A stretch of DNA of 42,663 nucleotides from Bacillota bacterium (GTDB lineage Bacteria; Bacillota; Clostridia; Lachnospirales; Lachnospiraceae), in NCBI GenBank assembly GCA_023436225.1, contig JAEZKA010000036.1:1-42663 (forward strand), given 5' to 3'. Below, piece by piece: positions 1 through 7,194 of the stretch. Each line of letters starts with the position of its first letter. Position 1 is the stretch's first letter. Below the pieces are notes generated by a model. That model was not told the origin of the DNA. It did no database searches and worked only from the letters and a program-made list of their open reading frames with translations. A program made the position numbers and the translations under genes.

Positions 1-1
1 G

Positions 2-64
2 CCAAATGAATATGAAAGAGAATATTGGAAGGATTTAAAGGATATGGAATTAAAAGTAGTATAA
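2..64 (+). CDS. 3' end of an unidentified gene, cut by the window edge
   Basis: An open frame runs in from the left edge and ends with TAA at 62-64, giving a 20-residue acidic/basic tail that includes EYWKDLKD. Too little is present to name a family. It ends about 30 bp before the convergent IS21 remnant, so it could be a host gene or part of another mobile element that truncated the IS. Low confidence that it is translated. Confidence 0.3.
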   Translation, partial: PNEYEREYWKDLKDMELKVV

Positions 65-95
65 GGATACCCTGTGTTATTAAGAAAGTTCACGT

Positions 96-614
96 TTAAC
101 TTGTACTTTTTCTTGACATAGTACCAATATCAAGACCTTGGGTTACATGCTCCTGCCCAAAATCAATCAACATCTGTTCACCGGGTGGGGTATCAAACAC
201 ATGATCATAAATGCGTTTGTTTTCAGGTTCATCAGAGATGATATTGTTATCCTTCAGATAATGGATGTAATTACGCAGTGTCTGCTCGTTTCCAGGCAGT
301 TCGACAAACTCTCCACTGTCAATGAACTTCTCCACCAATACATCATGGATGGAGCTGACGCAATAATCTTTGTTGCCAAGGTTTCTGGCTATTTCGATAA
401 CTGAAGAGCGGAAAGGTTCCTGATCATAGGCTTTATCCTTGGCAAGATTTATACCTGGGTTCTTTGGAATAACCTCCATGTTGTAATACTTACGGATTGT
501 TGGGAGAGATGGTGTTTTACATCCCTGTGACTCATAAAACTGGACTATCTCCGAAATAGAATAGCCTCGGAGCTTTAAATCCTGTATTTCCTGCATTTGT
601 TTTATCTTCAGCAT
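96..614 (-). pseudogene. istA: IstA-like IS21 transposase, C-terminally truncated
   Basis: The N-terminal part of a DDE transposase of the IS21 IstA type. Residues 1-50 contain a helix-turn-helix region (around LRGYSISEIVQFYESQG), followed by a helical linker. Residues 145-153 read GEQMLIDFGQ, which fits the position of the first catalytic Asp in this family (usually G..aQvDFG). After about residue 155 the similarity stops and the frame ends at residue 172; intact IstA proteins are about 400-500 residues, so two thirds of the catalytic core are absent. It starts with ATG at 614 preceded by GAGGAGG-like sequence. The gene reads away from the repeat array at 716-839, which probably contains its promoter. 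Not functional as a transposase. Confidence 0.75.
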
Positions 615-715
615 TCATGTTGCCTCCTCTCATATACTTGTTAATCTCAGTATACTATTTTGAGACAGATTTTGCTGAATTCCTCCTGTGATTTACTCAT
701 CACACAGAAAAAAAT

Positions 716-839
716 GCTTACCATAGACAAAAAATTCTGCTTACCATACAGTGAAAAAAGTGCTTACTGTCAGGCAGAAAATTTTGCTTACCTTGCAGCG
801 AAAAAACTCCTTACCGTGTGACTGTAAAATCATCTTACC
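716..839. repeat. Six direct repeats (GCTTACC type) spaced 23-24 bp, IS21 terminus
   Basis: GCTTACC or a one-base variant occurs at 716-722, 739-745, 762-768 (GCTTACT), 786-792, 809-815 (CCTTACC) and 833-839 (TCTTACC). The steps are 23, 23, 24, 23 and 24 bp, and most copies are preceded by an A-rich run. Multiple terminal repeats are known for IS21-family ends and are thought to be transposase binding sites. The spacing, a little over two helical turns, places all copies on nearly the same face of the DNA, slowly rotating. Confidence 0.8.
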
Positions 840-844
840 ACGCA

Positions 845-1080
845 CAATTTGGATGCACTTTATTTATTCCAGTGCACATGGCTTGGCATTTAATGATGTG
901 ATCGAATGGTTGGTGAATGAACGTCCAAAGGATGATGAAAAATACCTTAGAGAGCTTAATTTTGATATAAGCAGAAAAATTTATAATGAGAAGAGCGATT
1001 TTGTAAAGTTTTTTGCAGAGCGTTTTCGTACAGAAGGATCTGGGCAGTTCTGGGATTTTGGTACAATATCAGCAAATTAA
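845..1080 (+). pseudogene. 3' fragment of an unidentified gene cut by the IS21 element
   Basis: An open frame continues from inside the IS end through 845 to TAA at 1078-1080. The part outside the IS encodes about 78 residues (includes NDVIEWLVNERPKDDEKYL and a C-terminal FRTEGSGQFWDFGT). The frame only has a start codon inside the IS repeats, so this looks like the 3' part of a host gene disrupted by the insertion. I do not recognise the family. The 5' part of the gene is not visible in the window, in line with the loss of the other IS end. Confidence 0.45.
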
Positions 1081-1229
1081 AATCCTCTACACTGTCATTC
1101 CAGCGAAGATATAATATAGTAGATAAAGATATATATAAAATATACAGCCAAGATAGCGTCAATGTGATTATTCAATTTTTGATAAGTATAATGGATGAAT
1201 GTAAATATTACATATGGAGGTAATTACAA

Positions 1230-1874
1230 ATGAAAACTCACTATTACTTAGATTGGTTTTATGATAAGGGCTTTCCCGAAAAGTTAACCAATGTGTTGCA
1301 TGAGGATATAACAGACAGAAAATCACTTGTTATGATTAGTGCTGAATCGCCTGATTATAATGATGAGCAAGTTAATATTGATGAGGTTTTTGAAAGGACA
1401 TGGTTTAATCAGGCTAACATCTTTTTTGATGAATATTATTTAATTGATCACCGTATGCAGAAGGAAGATGTCCAGCAATTAATCCAAAACGCATCTGTCG
1501 TTTTTTTATGTGGTGGAAGCCCTCAGTATCAAAGGCACCTTTTGATGGAATATGAATTATCGGATTTGATTAAAAAAAGTAATGCTGTTGTTATGGGAAC
1601 AAGTGCTGGTGGGATGAGCATGTGTAATGAATATTTGGATGAATGCACTGTTTATGAAGGTATGGCTCTTAATCATTTTTCTTTTGAAGCTCATTTCGAT
1701 TATGATAACGCCGCGTTGATTGAGGAACGTTTACCTTTATCAGAAAAAATGGATATTTATGTGGCGGCAGATAAAGATGGTGCTGTACGTGTAAAGGACG
1801 ACAAAATCGACATTATAGGTAATGTATATTTAATTTCCCACTCAAAAATTCAGAAACTGGTTGAGACGCTCTAA
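1230..1874 (+). CDS. Type 1 glutamine amidotransferase-like / S51 peptidase-family protein
   Basis: A 214-residue cytosolic protein of the peptidase S51 (PepE, cyanophycinase-like) family. The nucleophile elbow is GTSAGG at residues 123-128 with Ser125 as the probable nucleophile. GGSPQ (95-99) is the family's substrate-loop glycine motif, and His155 in EAHFDYD (153-159) fits the catalytic His. The C-terminal motif that follows in dipeptidases is weak here (VAADKDGAV), so the exact substrate is not predictable; many relatives are annotated only as amidotransferase-like. The ATG at 1230 is supported by GGAGG at 1216-1220. The gene is on the plus strand, in a decayed accessory region next to broken acetyltransferase genes, so it may be an acquired gene. 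Confidence 0.8.
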   Translation: MKTHYYLDWFYDKGFPEKLTNVLHEDITDRKSLVMISAESPDYNDEQVNIDEVFERTWFNQANIFFDEYYLIDHRMQKEDVQQLIQNASVVFLCGGSPQYQRHLLMEYELSDLIKKSNAVVMGTSAGGMSMCNEYLDECTVYEGMALNHFSFEAHFDYDNAALIEERLPLSEKMDIYVAADKDGAVRVKDDKIDIIGNVYLISHSKIQKLVETL

Positions 1875-1922
1875 TTAGGAGTAAGTAGAAGTGACCTTAT
1901 ACTGCATTGGTTACAATCATAA

Positions 1923-2322
1923 CACGAAACTGACAAATTCCAAATACCTGATTTCCCAAATGGTTTTGAAAATCATCTTACAAATTTAATGAACACATTT
2001 TCTACATGTGGATTTGTATTAGGAGCATTTTATAAAGAACGTCTTGTGGGTTTTTGCAGCGTAGATAATAATTCTCTTAGACCAACTTTTCGTTTCAAAT
2101 GAGATACGTGGCAAAGGTATAGGGAGAAATTTATTTTTTATGGCTGCTAAAATGGCTCAAAATAAAGGAGTAGATAAATTTTATATATGTGCAGGTTCAG
2201 CAGAAGAAACTATAGCATTTTACTTTTCAATTGGTTGTGAAGAAGCAAAAGAAATTAATCAAGAATTATATCAGATGGATACTCGTGATTATCAATTAGA
2301 GTATGATTTTACTAAATTATAG
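1923..2322 (+). pseudogene. GNAT-family N-acetyltransferase, frameshifted
   Basis: Two adjacent frames together make a GNAT domain. The first frame (about 1923 to the TGA at 2099-2101) encodes the N-terminal strands, including CGFVLGAFYKERLVGFCSVD. The second encodes EIRGKGIGRNLFF, the acetyl-CoA pyrophosphate-binding loop (RxxGxG), and then the C-terminal half to TAA at 2320-2322. The frames meet around 2090-2100, where a single-base shift separates the ...RPTFRFK and ...SNEIRGKG readings. A stop also lies upstream at 1920-1922 and no good start is seen. The ATG at 2140 gives only a 60-residue piece lacking the cofactor loop, so I call this a pseudogene. Confidence 0.65.
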
Positions 2323-2424
2323 ATTAAGTTTATTATACAGATTGGATAGATAAGCAGTTGTTACAAATGGCTTACTTAAGATTTTACTGTAATGTAATTA
2401 CAAAAGTGATTTATGGAGGTAGAA

Positions 2425-2547
2425 ATGGAATATAATTTGTTTCAAGTAACGGATATTGATTAAGTCATTCCATTGTATATTGAGTATTATAATGAGTATG
2501 AGAATGCTGAATGGACAGATGTAACAGTGTATAAAAGAATTCTGTAA
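2425..2547 (+). pseudogene. N-terminal fragment of a second GNAT acetyltransferase with an in-frame stop
   Basis: An ATG at 2425 sits 5 bp after a good GGAGG (2415-2419). The frame reads MEYNLFQVTDID, then TAA at 2461-2463, then VIPLYIEYYNEYENAEWTDVT and a terminal stop at 2545-2547. The pattern of an aromatic-rich YIEYYN..EWT segment soon after the start is common in small GNAT proteins. The gene is both nonsense-mutated and truncated: the cofactor-binding part is absent. The preserved ribosome binding site suggests recent decay. Confidence 0.5.
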
Positions 2548-2708
2548 ACTTGAAACCGATTAATTACAATTACGAGATAGATCTGTATCTTTCTCTATGG
2601 TGAAGTAACGAACTTATATAGACACTAGGTATATAATCACGTACTATCTATTCGTTAAACAAGTGTTTTGCGAATAGTATGATGTATGACGAAATACCCT
2701 CTTTTTAT

Positions 2709-2736
2709 ATCACGAGGCATTATTTCGTGATCTTTT
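2709..2736 (+). terminator. Stem-loop with T-run on the plus strand
   Basis: ATCACGA (2709-2715) pairs with TCGTGAT (2725-2731) and is followed on the plus strand by CTTTTTCTT. It would end plus-strand transcripts coming from the decayed acetyltransferase region. The stop codon of the convergent methyltransferase gene (2720-2722) lies in the loop. The T-run is present only in the plus direction. Confidence 0.45.
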
Positions 2737-3427
2737 TCTTATAGATCTCGAATTTACGTTTACCTATCATTTGTTTCTCAAGTCTTTCAAAAAGATCCGT
2801 TTGAATTTTTTGTTTTTTATCCATACAGATACATAGAATTGTTTCGGGACCACATACTTTAGAAATTGATATCAGCATTTCATTTATGCCTCCAAGCCCT
2901 TCATTCCATTCGACAAGATTTCCATAGGGAACGTCTGTCATGATGATATCTGGAATAAATGACAGGTTGTTAAATTTAAAGGCATTTTGATGGAATACGC
3001 CAGCTGTAATTTCCTTGGCTAATAAGGTTTTTATACGATCGATGCTACATAATGCATCTTGATGGGATGATTTGCCATATAACTGATATAGAGCCTCTAA
3101 TTCGTTTTTTCGTTTGTTTAATCCGGATGCTGTTAATAATCCTAGATTATCTTCAGCCAGTCGGATACTTTTTGTATCGATATCGCTTCCAAAAAGCCTG
3201 GATATTGTATTATTCTTCAATAATCCTAATATTGTAAGCATATAGGCACCGCCACAACAACAATCATATAGCGTAATATCCGTTTTCTTATTAGAATATT
3301 CTAGGCAGCGTTCATATATTTCTAAAGTCAGCCTAACCGGAAAGGTAGGTTCTCCACCAATATGATATAGGACTCTTCCACTGGAGAAATCTTCAAAATT
3401 ATCATTTTTCGTAAATTTATATTCCAT
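2720..3427 (-). CDS. AviRa-like 23S rRNA (guanine) methyltransferase
   Basis: A 235-residue SAM-dependent methyltransferase resembling AviRa, which methylates a guanine in domain V of 23S rRNA and gives resistance to avilamycin-type orthosomycins. Visible hallmarks: an N-terminal GGEPTFPVRLTLEIYERC segment (24-41) typical of this family, motif I YDCCCGGAYML (54-64), the acidic SAM-binding loop GSDID (80-84), NLGLLTASGLNKR (94-106), and the catalytic-type motif TDVPYG (164-169) in place of (D/N)PPY. The start at 3427 is preceded by AAAGGTTGAG. It lies downstream of the BlaI-type repressor, but a terminator between them (3472-3504) suggests it is not simply in the same transcript. Whether it gives resistance here is an inference from family. 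Confidence 0.75.
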   Translation of the reverse strand: MEYKFTKNDNFEDFSSGRVLYHIGGEPTFPVRLTLEIYERCLEYSNKKTDITLYDCCCGGAYMLTILGLLKNNTISRLFGSDIDTKSIRLAEDNLGLLTASGLNKRKNELEALYQLYGKSSHQDALCSIDRIKTLLAKEITAGVFHQNAFKFNNLSFIPDIIMTDVPYGNLVEWNEGLGGINEMLISISKVCGPETILCICMDKKQKIQTDLFERLEKQMIGKRKFEIYKKKITK

Positions 3428-3471
3428 GATTATAATCTCAACCTTTATATTAATTTTTTCATTGTGTCTAT

Positions 3472-3504
3472 GAAAAAAACAGAGATTTTATTAAAACCTC
3501 TGTT
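3472..3504 (-). terminator. Rho-independent terminator overlapping the blaI-like stop codon
   Basis: On the minus strand AACAGAG (from 3504-3498) pairs with CTCTGTT (3484-3478) and is followed by a run of T (plus-strand A run 3473-3479). The stop codon of the repressor gene (3491-3493) is in the loop, so the terminator starts inside the coding sequence. Confidence 0.7.
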
Positions 3505-3865
3505 CTCCTATTATTCTCTGAAGCTCCAGGACCTCTGCTTTCGATAAATCCTGATTTTTTAAATATTCTGCTAAGAATGTACATAATGATCCATTGTACA
3601 ATTTGTTTAATAAAACTTTAGTTTCGATTGTCTGTACCGTACGCTTCGATATCGCGGCCTTACATAAGAAACCGGGATCTTCCCGTTTGATAGCACCTTT
3701 CTCAATCAGGCGATTGATTACTGTATAGGTGGTATTCTTTTCCCAACCGATATATTCCTTAATAATTTTGGATATATCTTTTGCTGCTAAGGACTTATTA
3801 GACCACAGCAACTCCATAATATTGAGTTCTCCTTCGTGAAGACGTATTTCTGGTAAAGATGACAT
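3491..3865 (-). CDS. BlaI/MecI/CopY-family transcriptional repressor
   Basis: A 124-residue winged-helix repressor. Residues 8-75 match the BlaI/MecI DNA-binding domain: HEGELNIMELLW (helix 1), SLAAKDISKIIKEY, and the recognition helix and wing in KNTTYTVINRLIEKGAIKRED. The C-terminal half (about 76-124, TIETKVLLNKLYNGSLCTFLA) fits the dimerisation and protease-cleavage region. In the family, a membrane metalloprotease (BlaR1/MecR1, M56) triggers cleavage; none is visible here, so this is an orphan regulator in the window. The start at 3865 has the ribosome site AAGAGGGG. A palindromic site matching a BlaI-type operator covers its promoter (3901-3914), which points to autorepression. Confidence 0.85.
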   Translation of the reverse strand: MSSLPEIRLHEGELNIMELLWSNKSLAAKDISKIIKEYIGWEKNTTYTVINRLIEKGAIKREDPGFLCKAAISKRTVQTIETKVLLNKLYNGSLCTFLAEYLKNQDLSKAEVLELQRIIGEQRF

Positions 3866-3878
3866 GATATCCTACACC

Positions 3879-3914
3879 CCTCTTAGCTATAATTTTATAT
3901 TCTACATTCGTAGA
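3879..3914 (-). promoter_or_regulatory. Promoter and palindromic operator of the BlaI-type repressor
   Basis: TCTACATTCGTAGA (3901-3914) is an inverted repeat with arms TCTAC/GTAGA. On the minus strand it is directly followed by ATATAAAATTATAGC (a -10-like region) and then the ribosome site. BlaI/MecI proteins bind TACAnnTGTA-like dyads, so this is a likely autoregulatory operator. The dyad would overlap the -35/-10 spacer of the promoter. Confidence 0.55.
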
Positions 3915-3961
3915 AAATTAAAATACAGCATAAGCTTCTCCGTTCAGATGCTGCATTTTAT
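3912..3961 (-). terminator. Hairpin terminator upstream of the BlaI-type gene
   Basis: AAAATACAGCAT (3920-3931) pairs with ATGCTGCATTTT (3948-3959) with one G:U-type difference. Read on the minus strand the stem is followed by AATTTTC. It probably ends transcripts that come from the ATPase gene at 4280 and insulates the repressor promoter. Confidence 0.5.
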
Positions 3962-4055
3962 AGTCTAATAAAAAGAATTTACAGTATATCCAATAATCCG
4001 TATACAAAAGATCTTAATTATATAAGTAATCTACAATCCAGTAAATTCGGTAACT

Positions 4056-4110
4056 TACTAATGTAGAATATAATTTCCGAAGGTATGTATATAAATAACT
4101 ACACACGTAG
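4056..4110. promoter_or_regulatory. Further candidate BlaI-type operators in a 414-bp gene-free region
   Basis: The gene-free stretch 3866-4279 contains, besides the repressor promoter and hairpin, CTACACACGTAG (4099-4110; dyad CTAC/GTAG with 4-bp spacer, as at 3902-3913) and TTACTAATGTAG (4056-4067). The plus-strand string AATGTAGAATATAA (4060-4073) is identical to the minus-strand sequence over the repressor promoter (3908-3895). This suggests a second, divergent promoter under the same repressor, with no gene left for it to drive in this window. The rest of the region shows only AT-rich sequence. Confidence 0.45.
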
Positions 4111-4279
4111 ACCGAAGGCTGTATATTCATACTATAATAATAGAATAATTTTGTCAACTGTTTTCTTGATAAACCCTTAAAATGTTAGAGCGTTTAGAAT
4201 TCTACATATGCTAAGTAATGTGATATTTTCTACTTTTCATATGAACTAGGTCCTAAAATTATTAATGGAATATATGGTA

Positions 4280-5569
4280 TCAAATACAAAATACAGCATA
4301 GTAAGGAACATATTTCACTTGATTGGAATACTCAAAATTCCTAGCTGAAATTTTGATGGAATATGGTAGTGTATATTTTTGCTTTAATACACTGATACTC
4401 TTCGATCTTGTATTTTCACCAAGAAAGACTTCAATGGGTATCATCTCAAGATCTTTAGAGATAATGAAGTCGATTTTAGCCATAGAATCACTTTCCCAGA
4501 AAGCAAAGGAATAATTTTTAGCATGTAGAGATTGTGCTATGTAATTTTCCAATAAAGATTTCTGATACTGGATTACTCCTTGCTGTCCCTGCTCTTCTAC
4601 TATTTTTGAATACAGTAAGCCGGTATCAGGAAGATAGAGCTTAAAGCTTGAATTATCCTCCTCACAGGAATGATTAAGAATATCAATTTGCGTTGGGGAT
4701 GGCAACATTTCATTCTTAATCCGATTACATCGTATTACATAGTTCTGATCTACCAGCTTTTTAATAGCTTCACGATACATTGCATGGGTAGTACCTTTTC
4801 TTATGATTTTATACTGGAATTTCTTATTCTCTTTCATTAGCTGGTAAGTTAGACTATCTATTACCTGATTCATCTTTAACGCATCGCTGTCGGAATTATC
4901 ACGGAATATATAATCATGATAAGATCCGATGATAAAGCTGTGTTGTTCGGATACATTAACAGTATCTTGAAGATTAAGGTATTCATTGATGACTCCTGGC
5001 ATACCACCTATTTGCAAATAAAGCTGATGAAGAACAAGAAGCTCTTTATGTACAATCTCAGGTATCTTTGTAGAGGAATGATAATGATTGATAATCGTTT
5101 CGATATACCATTCGTTACCGGTGGCCCTTAAAAACTCATCGAATTCCAGAGGATGGACACAAATTCGAAGAAATTCAGCTTCGAATTCCCTCGGCAGGGG
5201 ATGGCTGGTAATAGTCAGAATATAATCAAATACTCCAGCCAATCGTTTGTTCTTAATGATGTCCATAGCCTCTTTACAGAAGCTGATTTCATCTAATATT
5301 AAGATACGGGTTTCAAATGCTTGCTCCTCTGGTATATTGAATTGTGTAAGTAAGTTATTTGCGATTTTTTCATCCGTTTCAGCCTGGAACAGACTGGCCT
5401 TCCGTGGCTCACGTTCGAAATTGATATAATAGATGTGCTCAAAAAAGGACTTGGCAAAATCATAAGCAAGATAGGTTTTACCAACCCCTTTCGCACCCGT
5501 AAGTAATACGGGAGTATCTGATGTATCGTTTTCCCAACTTATTAATTCATCAATGACTTTTCTTTTCAA
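4280..5569 (-). CDS. AAA-family ATPase with C-terminal DUF4143-like domain
   Basis: A 429-residue protein of the widespread ATPase_AAA_14/DUF4143 family. Walker A is GAKGVGKT (25-32), Walker B is RILILDE (88-94). A winged-helix-like middle part follows, then a C-terminal restriction-enzyme-like domain: FWESDSMAKIDFII and IPIEVFLGENTRSKS, where relatives usually read EVK. The Lys of the nuclease-like motif is Phe here, so the domain is probably not a nuclease. Function is not known for the family. The start is a TTG at 5569: the rluD stop and AAGGGG ribosome site lie just upstream, giving a 6-bp gap and likely translational coupling to rluD. Confidence 0.75.
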   Translation of the reverse strand: MKRKVIDELISWENDTSDTPVLLTGAKGVGKTYLAYDFAKSFFEHIYYINFEREPRKASLFQAETDEKIANNLLTQFNIPEEQAFETRILILDEISFCKEAMDIIKNKRLAGVFDYILTITSHPLPREFEAEFLRICVHPLEFDEFLRATGNEWYIETIINHYHSSTKIPEIVHKELLVLHQLYLQIGGMPGVINEYLNLQDTVNVSEQHSFIIGSYHDYIFRDNSDSDALKMNQVIDSLTYQLMKENKKFQYKIIRKGTTHAMYREAIKKLVDQNYVIRCNRIKNEMLPSPTQIDILNHSCEEDNSSFKLYLPDTGLLYSKIVEEQGQQGVIQYQKSLLENYIAQSLHAKNYSFAFWESDSMAKIDFIISKDLEMIPIEVFLGENTRSKSISVLKQKYTLPYSIKISARNFEYSNQVKYVPYYAVFCI

Positions 5570-5575
5570 TGAAGG

Positions 5576-6532
5576 CTACCCCTTATGTCTTAATTTCAAT
5601 AATAAATCAGTAAAATATTGTGGAAGTGGTGCACTAAATTCTACATATTCCTTTGTTGTCGGATGTATAAAGCCAAGTACGCCAGCATGTAAGGCCTGTC
5701 CCTCCAGATGAAAGGGATCTTTACTTGGACCATAGACGATATCACCAAGCAGTGGATGACGTATACTAGCCATATGAACCCTGATTTGGTGGGTACGACC
5801 AGTCTCCAGAGAACACTCTACATATGCATAGTGCTTAGCCAGATTCTCGAGCACAATATAATTGGTAGCTGCAGGCTTACCATTTTTATGATTAATGGCC
5901 ATTTTCTTGCGATCCTTAGGGTCTCTTCCGATCGGTCCTTCCACTCTTCCGCTGTCTGTCTGAAAGGTATTGTATACAATAGCCTGATACTTACGCGTAA
6001 TCGAATGTACCTTCAATTGTTCCGCAATACATTGGTGCGCTTTATCATTCTTACAAGCAACCAGAACGCCAGTGGTATCTCGGTCAATCCGATGGACAAT
6101 TCCGGGTCGCATAACACCGTTGATACCGGATAACTCTCCGCTGCAGTGATATAGTAATGCATTCACCAAGGTACCGGAAGCATGTCCAGCTGCTGGATGA
6201 ACCACGAGTCCCTTCTGTTTATTGATTACAATAATATCCTTATCTTCATATATAATATCAATTGGGAGGTCCTCAGGGACGATTTCAGCCAGTGTAGGCT
6301 CAGGAAGGATAATTTGTACTGTTTGCCCGATTTTGACCTTAAAATTGGATTTTACAGGCTTCCCATCAAGTTGAATCCGACCTTCCTCAATTAGTTTTTG
6401 AATATAGCTGCGGGTAAGGTCTTCTTGGATTGTCGATAAGTATTTGTCGATACGGATCCCATGATGTTCTTCATTAACGACATATTCCAGAATTTGATCC
6501 GACTCCGACAGCTCTATTACTTCATCCTCCAT
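5576..6532 (-). CDS. rluD: RluD/RluA-family large-subunit rRNA pseudouridine synthase
   Basis: A 318-residue pseudouridine synthase. An S4 RNA-binding domain occupies about residues 24-80 (IRIDKYLSTIQEDLTRSYI, EEGRIQLDGKPVKSN), followed by the catalytic domain with INKQKGLVVHPAAGHASGTL (104-122) and the signature HRIDRDTTG (147-155), Asp150 being the catalytic residue. Length and order match RluD of Firmicutes (YlyB). In the usual Firmicutes order it follows lspA, as here (68-bp gap). The ATG at 6532 has AAAGGA eight bases upstream. RluD in E. coli modifies helix 69 of 23S rRNA; the exact target here is inferred. Confidence 0.9.
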   Translation of the reverse strand: MEDEVIELSESDQILEYVVNEEHHGIRIDKYLSTIQEDLTRSYIQKLIEEGRIQLDGKPVKSNFKVKIGQTVQIILPEPTLAEIVPEDLPIDIIYEDKDIIVINKQKGLVVHPAAGHASGTLVNALLYHCSGELSGINGVMRPGIVHRIDRDTTGVLVACKNDKAHQCIAEQLKVHSITRKYQAIVYNTFQTDSGRVEGPIGRDPKDRKKMAINHKNGKPAATNYIVLENLAKHYAYVECSLETGRTHQIRVHMASIRHPLLGDIVYGPSKDPFHLEGQALHAGVLGFIHPTTKEYVEFSAPLPQYFTDLLLKLRHKG

Positions 6533-6600
6533 TCAATTAATCCTTTCTAGTTTACATAATAAAGTTATATCTACTCTTTTGAAATTATACTTTACTGGAA

Positions 6601-7170
6601 CTATTTTTCTTCCTTATGTTCATTCCCTGTAGATGCCTCAGAAGCTATATCAGTATCGATGGATGACTTTTTCTTTGAGCCAAATAGCCGATCAAGAAAT
6701 TCGAAATCAGTATCCTTATAATAGAATATAGACAGCAGGAATAATAAGATGCAGGATACGGTCAAATAACTGTCTGCTATATTAAATAACGGGAAGTTAA
6801 TCAGTTCAAAATAAATGAAGTCAACTACATAACCTAAGAGGATACGGTCGATTAGGTTTCCCACTGCTCCAGCTAAAATGAACACGGTAATCAGCTTCAA
6901 CGGGTTATATTTCTTATCCTGCGGGATCTTAAAATACAGGAAAACGATTAATAACATTATGAGAAAGGTAAAAATACTAAGAAATTGTACCTTACCGCTC
7001 ATGATTCCCCACACAGCACCGGTATTCTCATGGTATTGAAGGCTGAATACATCCGGAATGATTACGAGTGGATCGTTGTTCATCAGGGACTGTCGAACCC
7101 ATAGCTTAACTCCTTGATCAATTACTGTAAGAATGATAAATAAGATTAAGTGCCTAATTTTTTGCTTCAT
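6601..7170 (-). CDS. lspA: Lipoprotein signal peptidase (signal peptidase II)
   Basis: A membrane aspartyl protease that removes signal peptides from diacylglyceryl-modified prolipoproteins. Numbered from the ATG at 7170 it has 189 residues, four transmembrane segments, NTGAVWGI (49-56), GNLIDRI (104-110) and the two catalytic Asp residues in VVDF (Asp117) and FNIADS (Asp133). The ATG at 7170 is chosen because GGAGG lies at 7176-7180; a TTG four codons upstream overlaps that site. A charged Ser/Lys/Glu-rich tail (about 155-189) is longer than in E. coli LspA. It could process the lipoprotein encoded at 14284. Confidence 0.93.
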   Translation of the reverse strand: MKQKIRHLILFIILTVIDQGVKLWVRQSLMNNDPLVIIPDVFSLQYHENTGAVWGIMSGKVQFLSIFTFLIMLLIVFLYFKIPQDKKYNPLKLITVFILAGAVGNLIDRILLGYVVDFIYFELINFPLFNIADSYLTVSCILLFLLSIFYYKDTDFEFLDRLFGSKKKSSIDTDIASEASTGNEHKEEK

Positions 7171-7194
7171 AATATCCTCCAATAAGTACGCTTT

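Larger units (their letters stand above)
96..844 (-). mobile_element. IS21-family insertion sequence remnant (one end plus istA 5' part)
   Basis: The segment holds the upstream terminal region of an IS21-type element (array of short repeats at 716-839, outer end near 844) and the first ~150 codons of its istA transposase on the minus strand. The rest of istA and all of the helper ATPase gene istB are missing, so the element was truncated near 96-150 and cannot move by itself. The outer boundary is placed at about 844 because on the minus strand the end then begins with TG, as usual for this family, and the repeat array stops there. The exact boundary and target duplication cannot be confirmed from one end. 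Confidence 0.65.

Noticed and set aside
716..839. CRISPR-like or iteron origin repeats
   Set aside because: Repeats are 7 bp, within the upstream region of an istA gene, and no replication initiator gene is near; IS21 terminal repeats explain them.
5708..6133. Plus-strand open frame of 141 codons inside rluD
   Set aside because: It is antisense to a well-conserved gene, has no ribosome site and no family resemblance.
6601..7182. lspA start at 7182, divIVA at 9149, sepF at 10587, mreB at 24723, miaA at 28465
   Set aside because: These longer frames begin within or upstream of a GGAGG ribosome site that is correctly spaced for the internal start codons used here.
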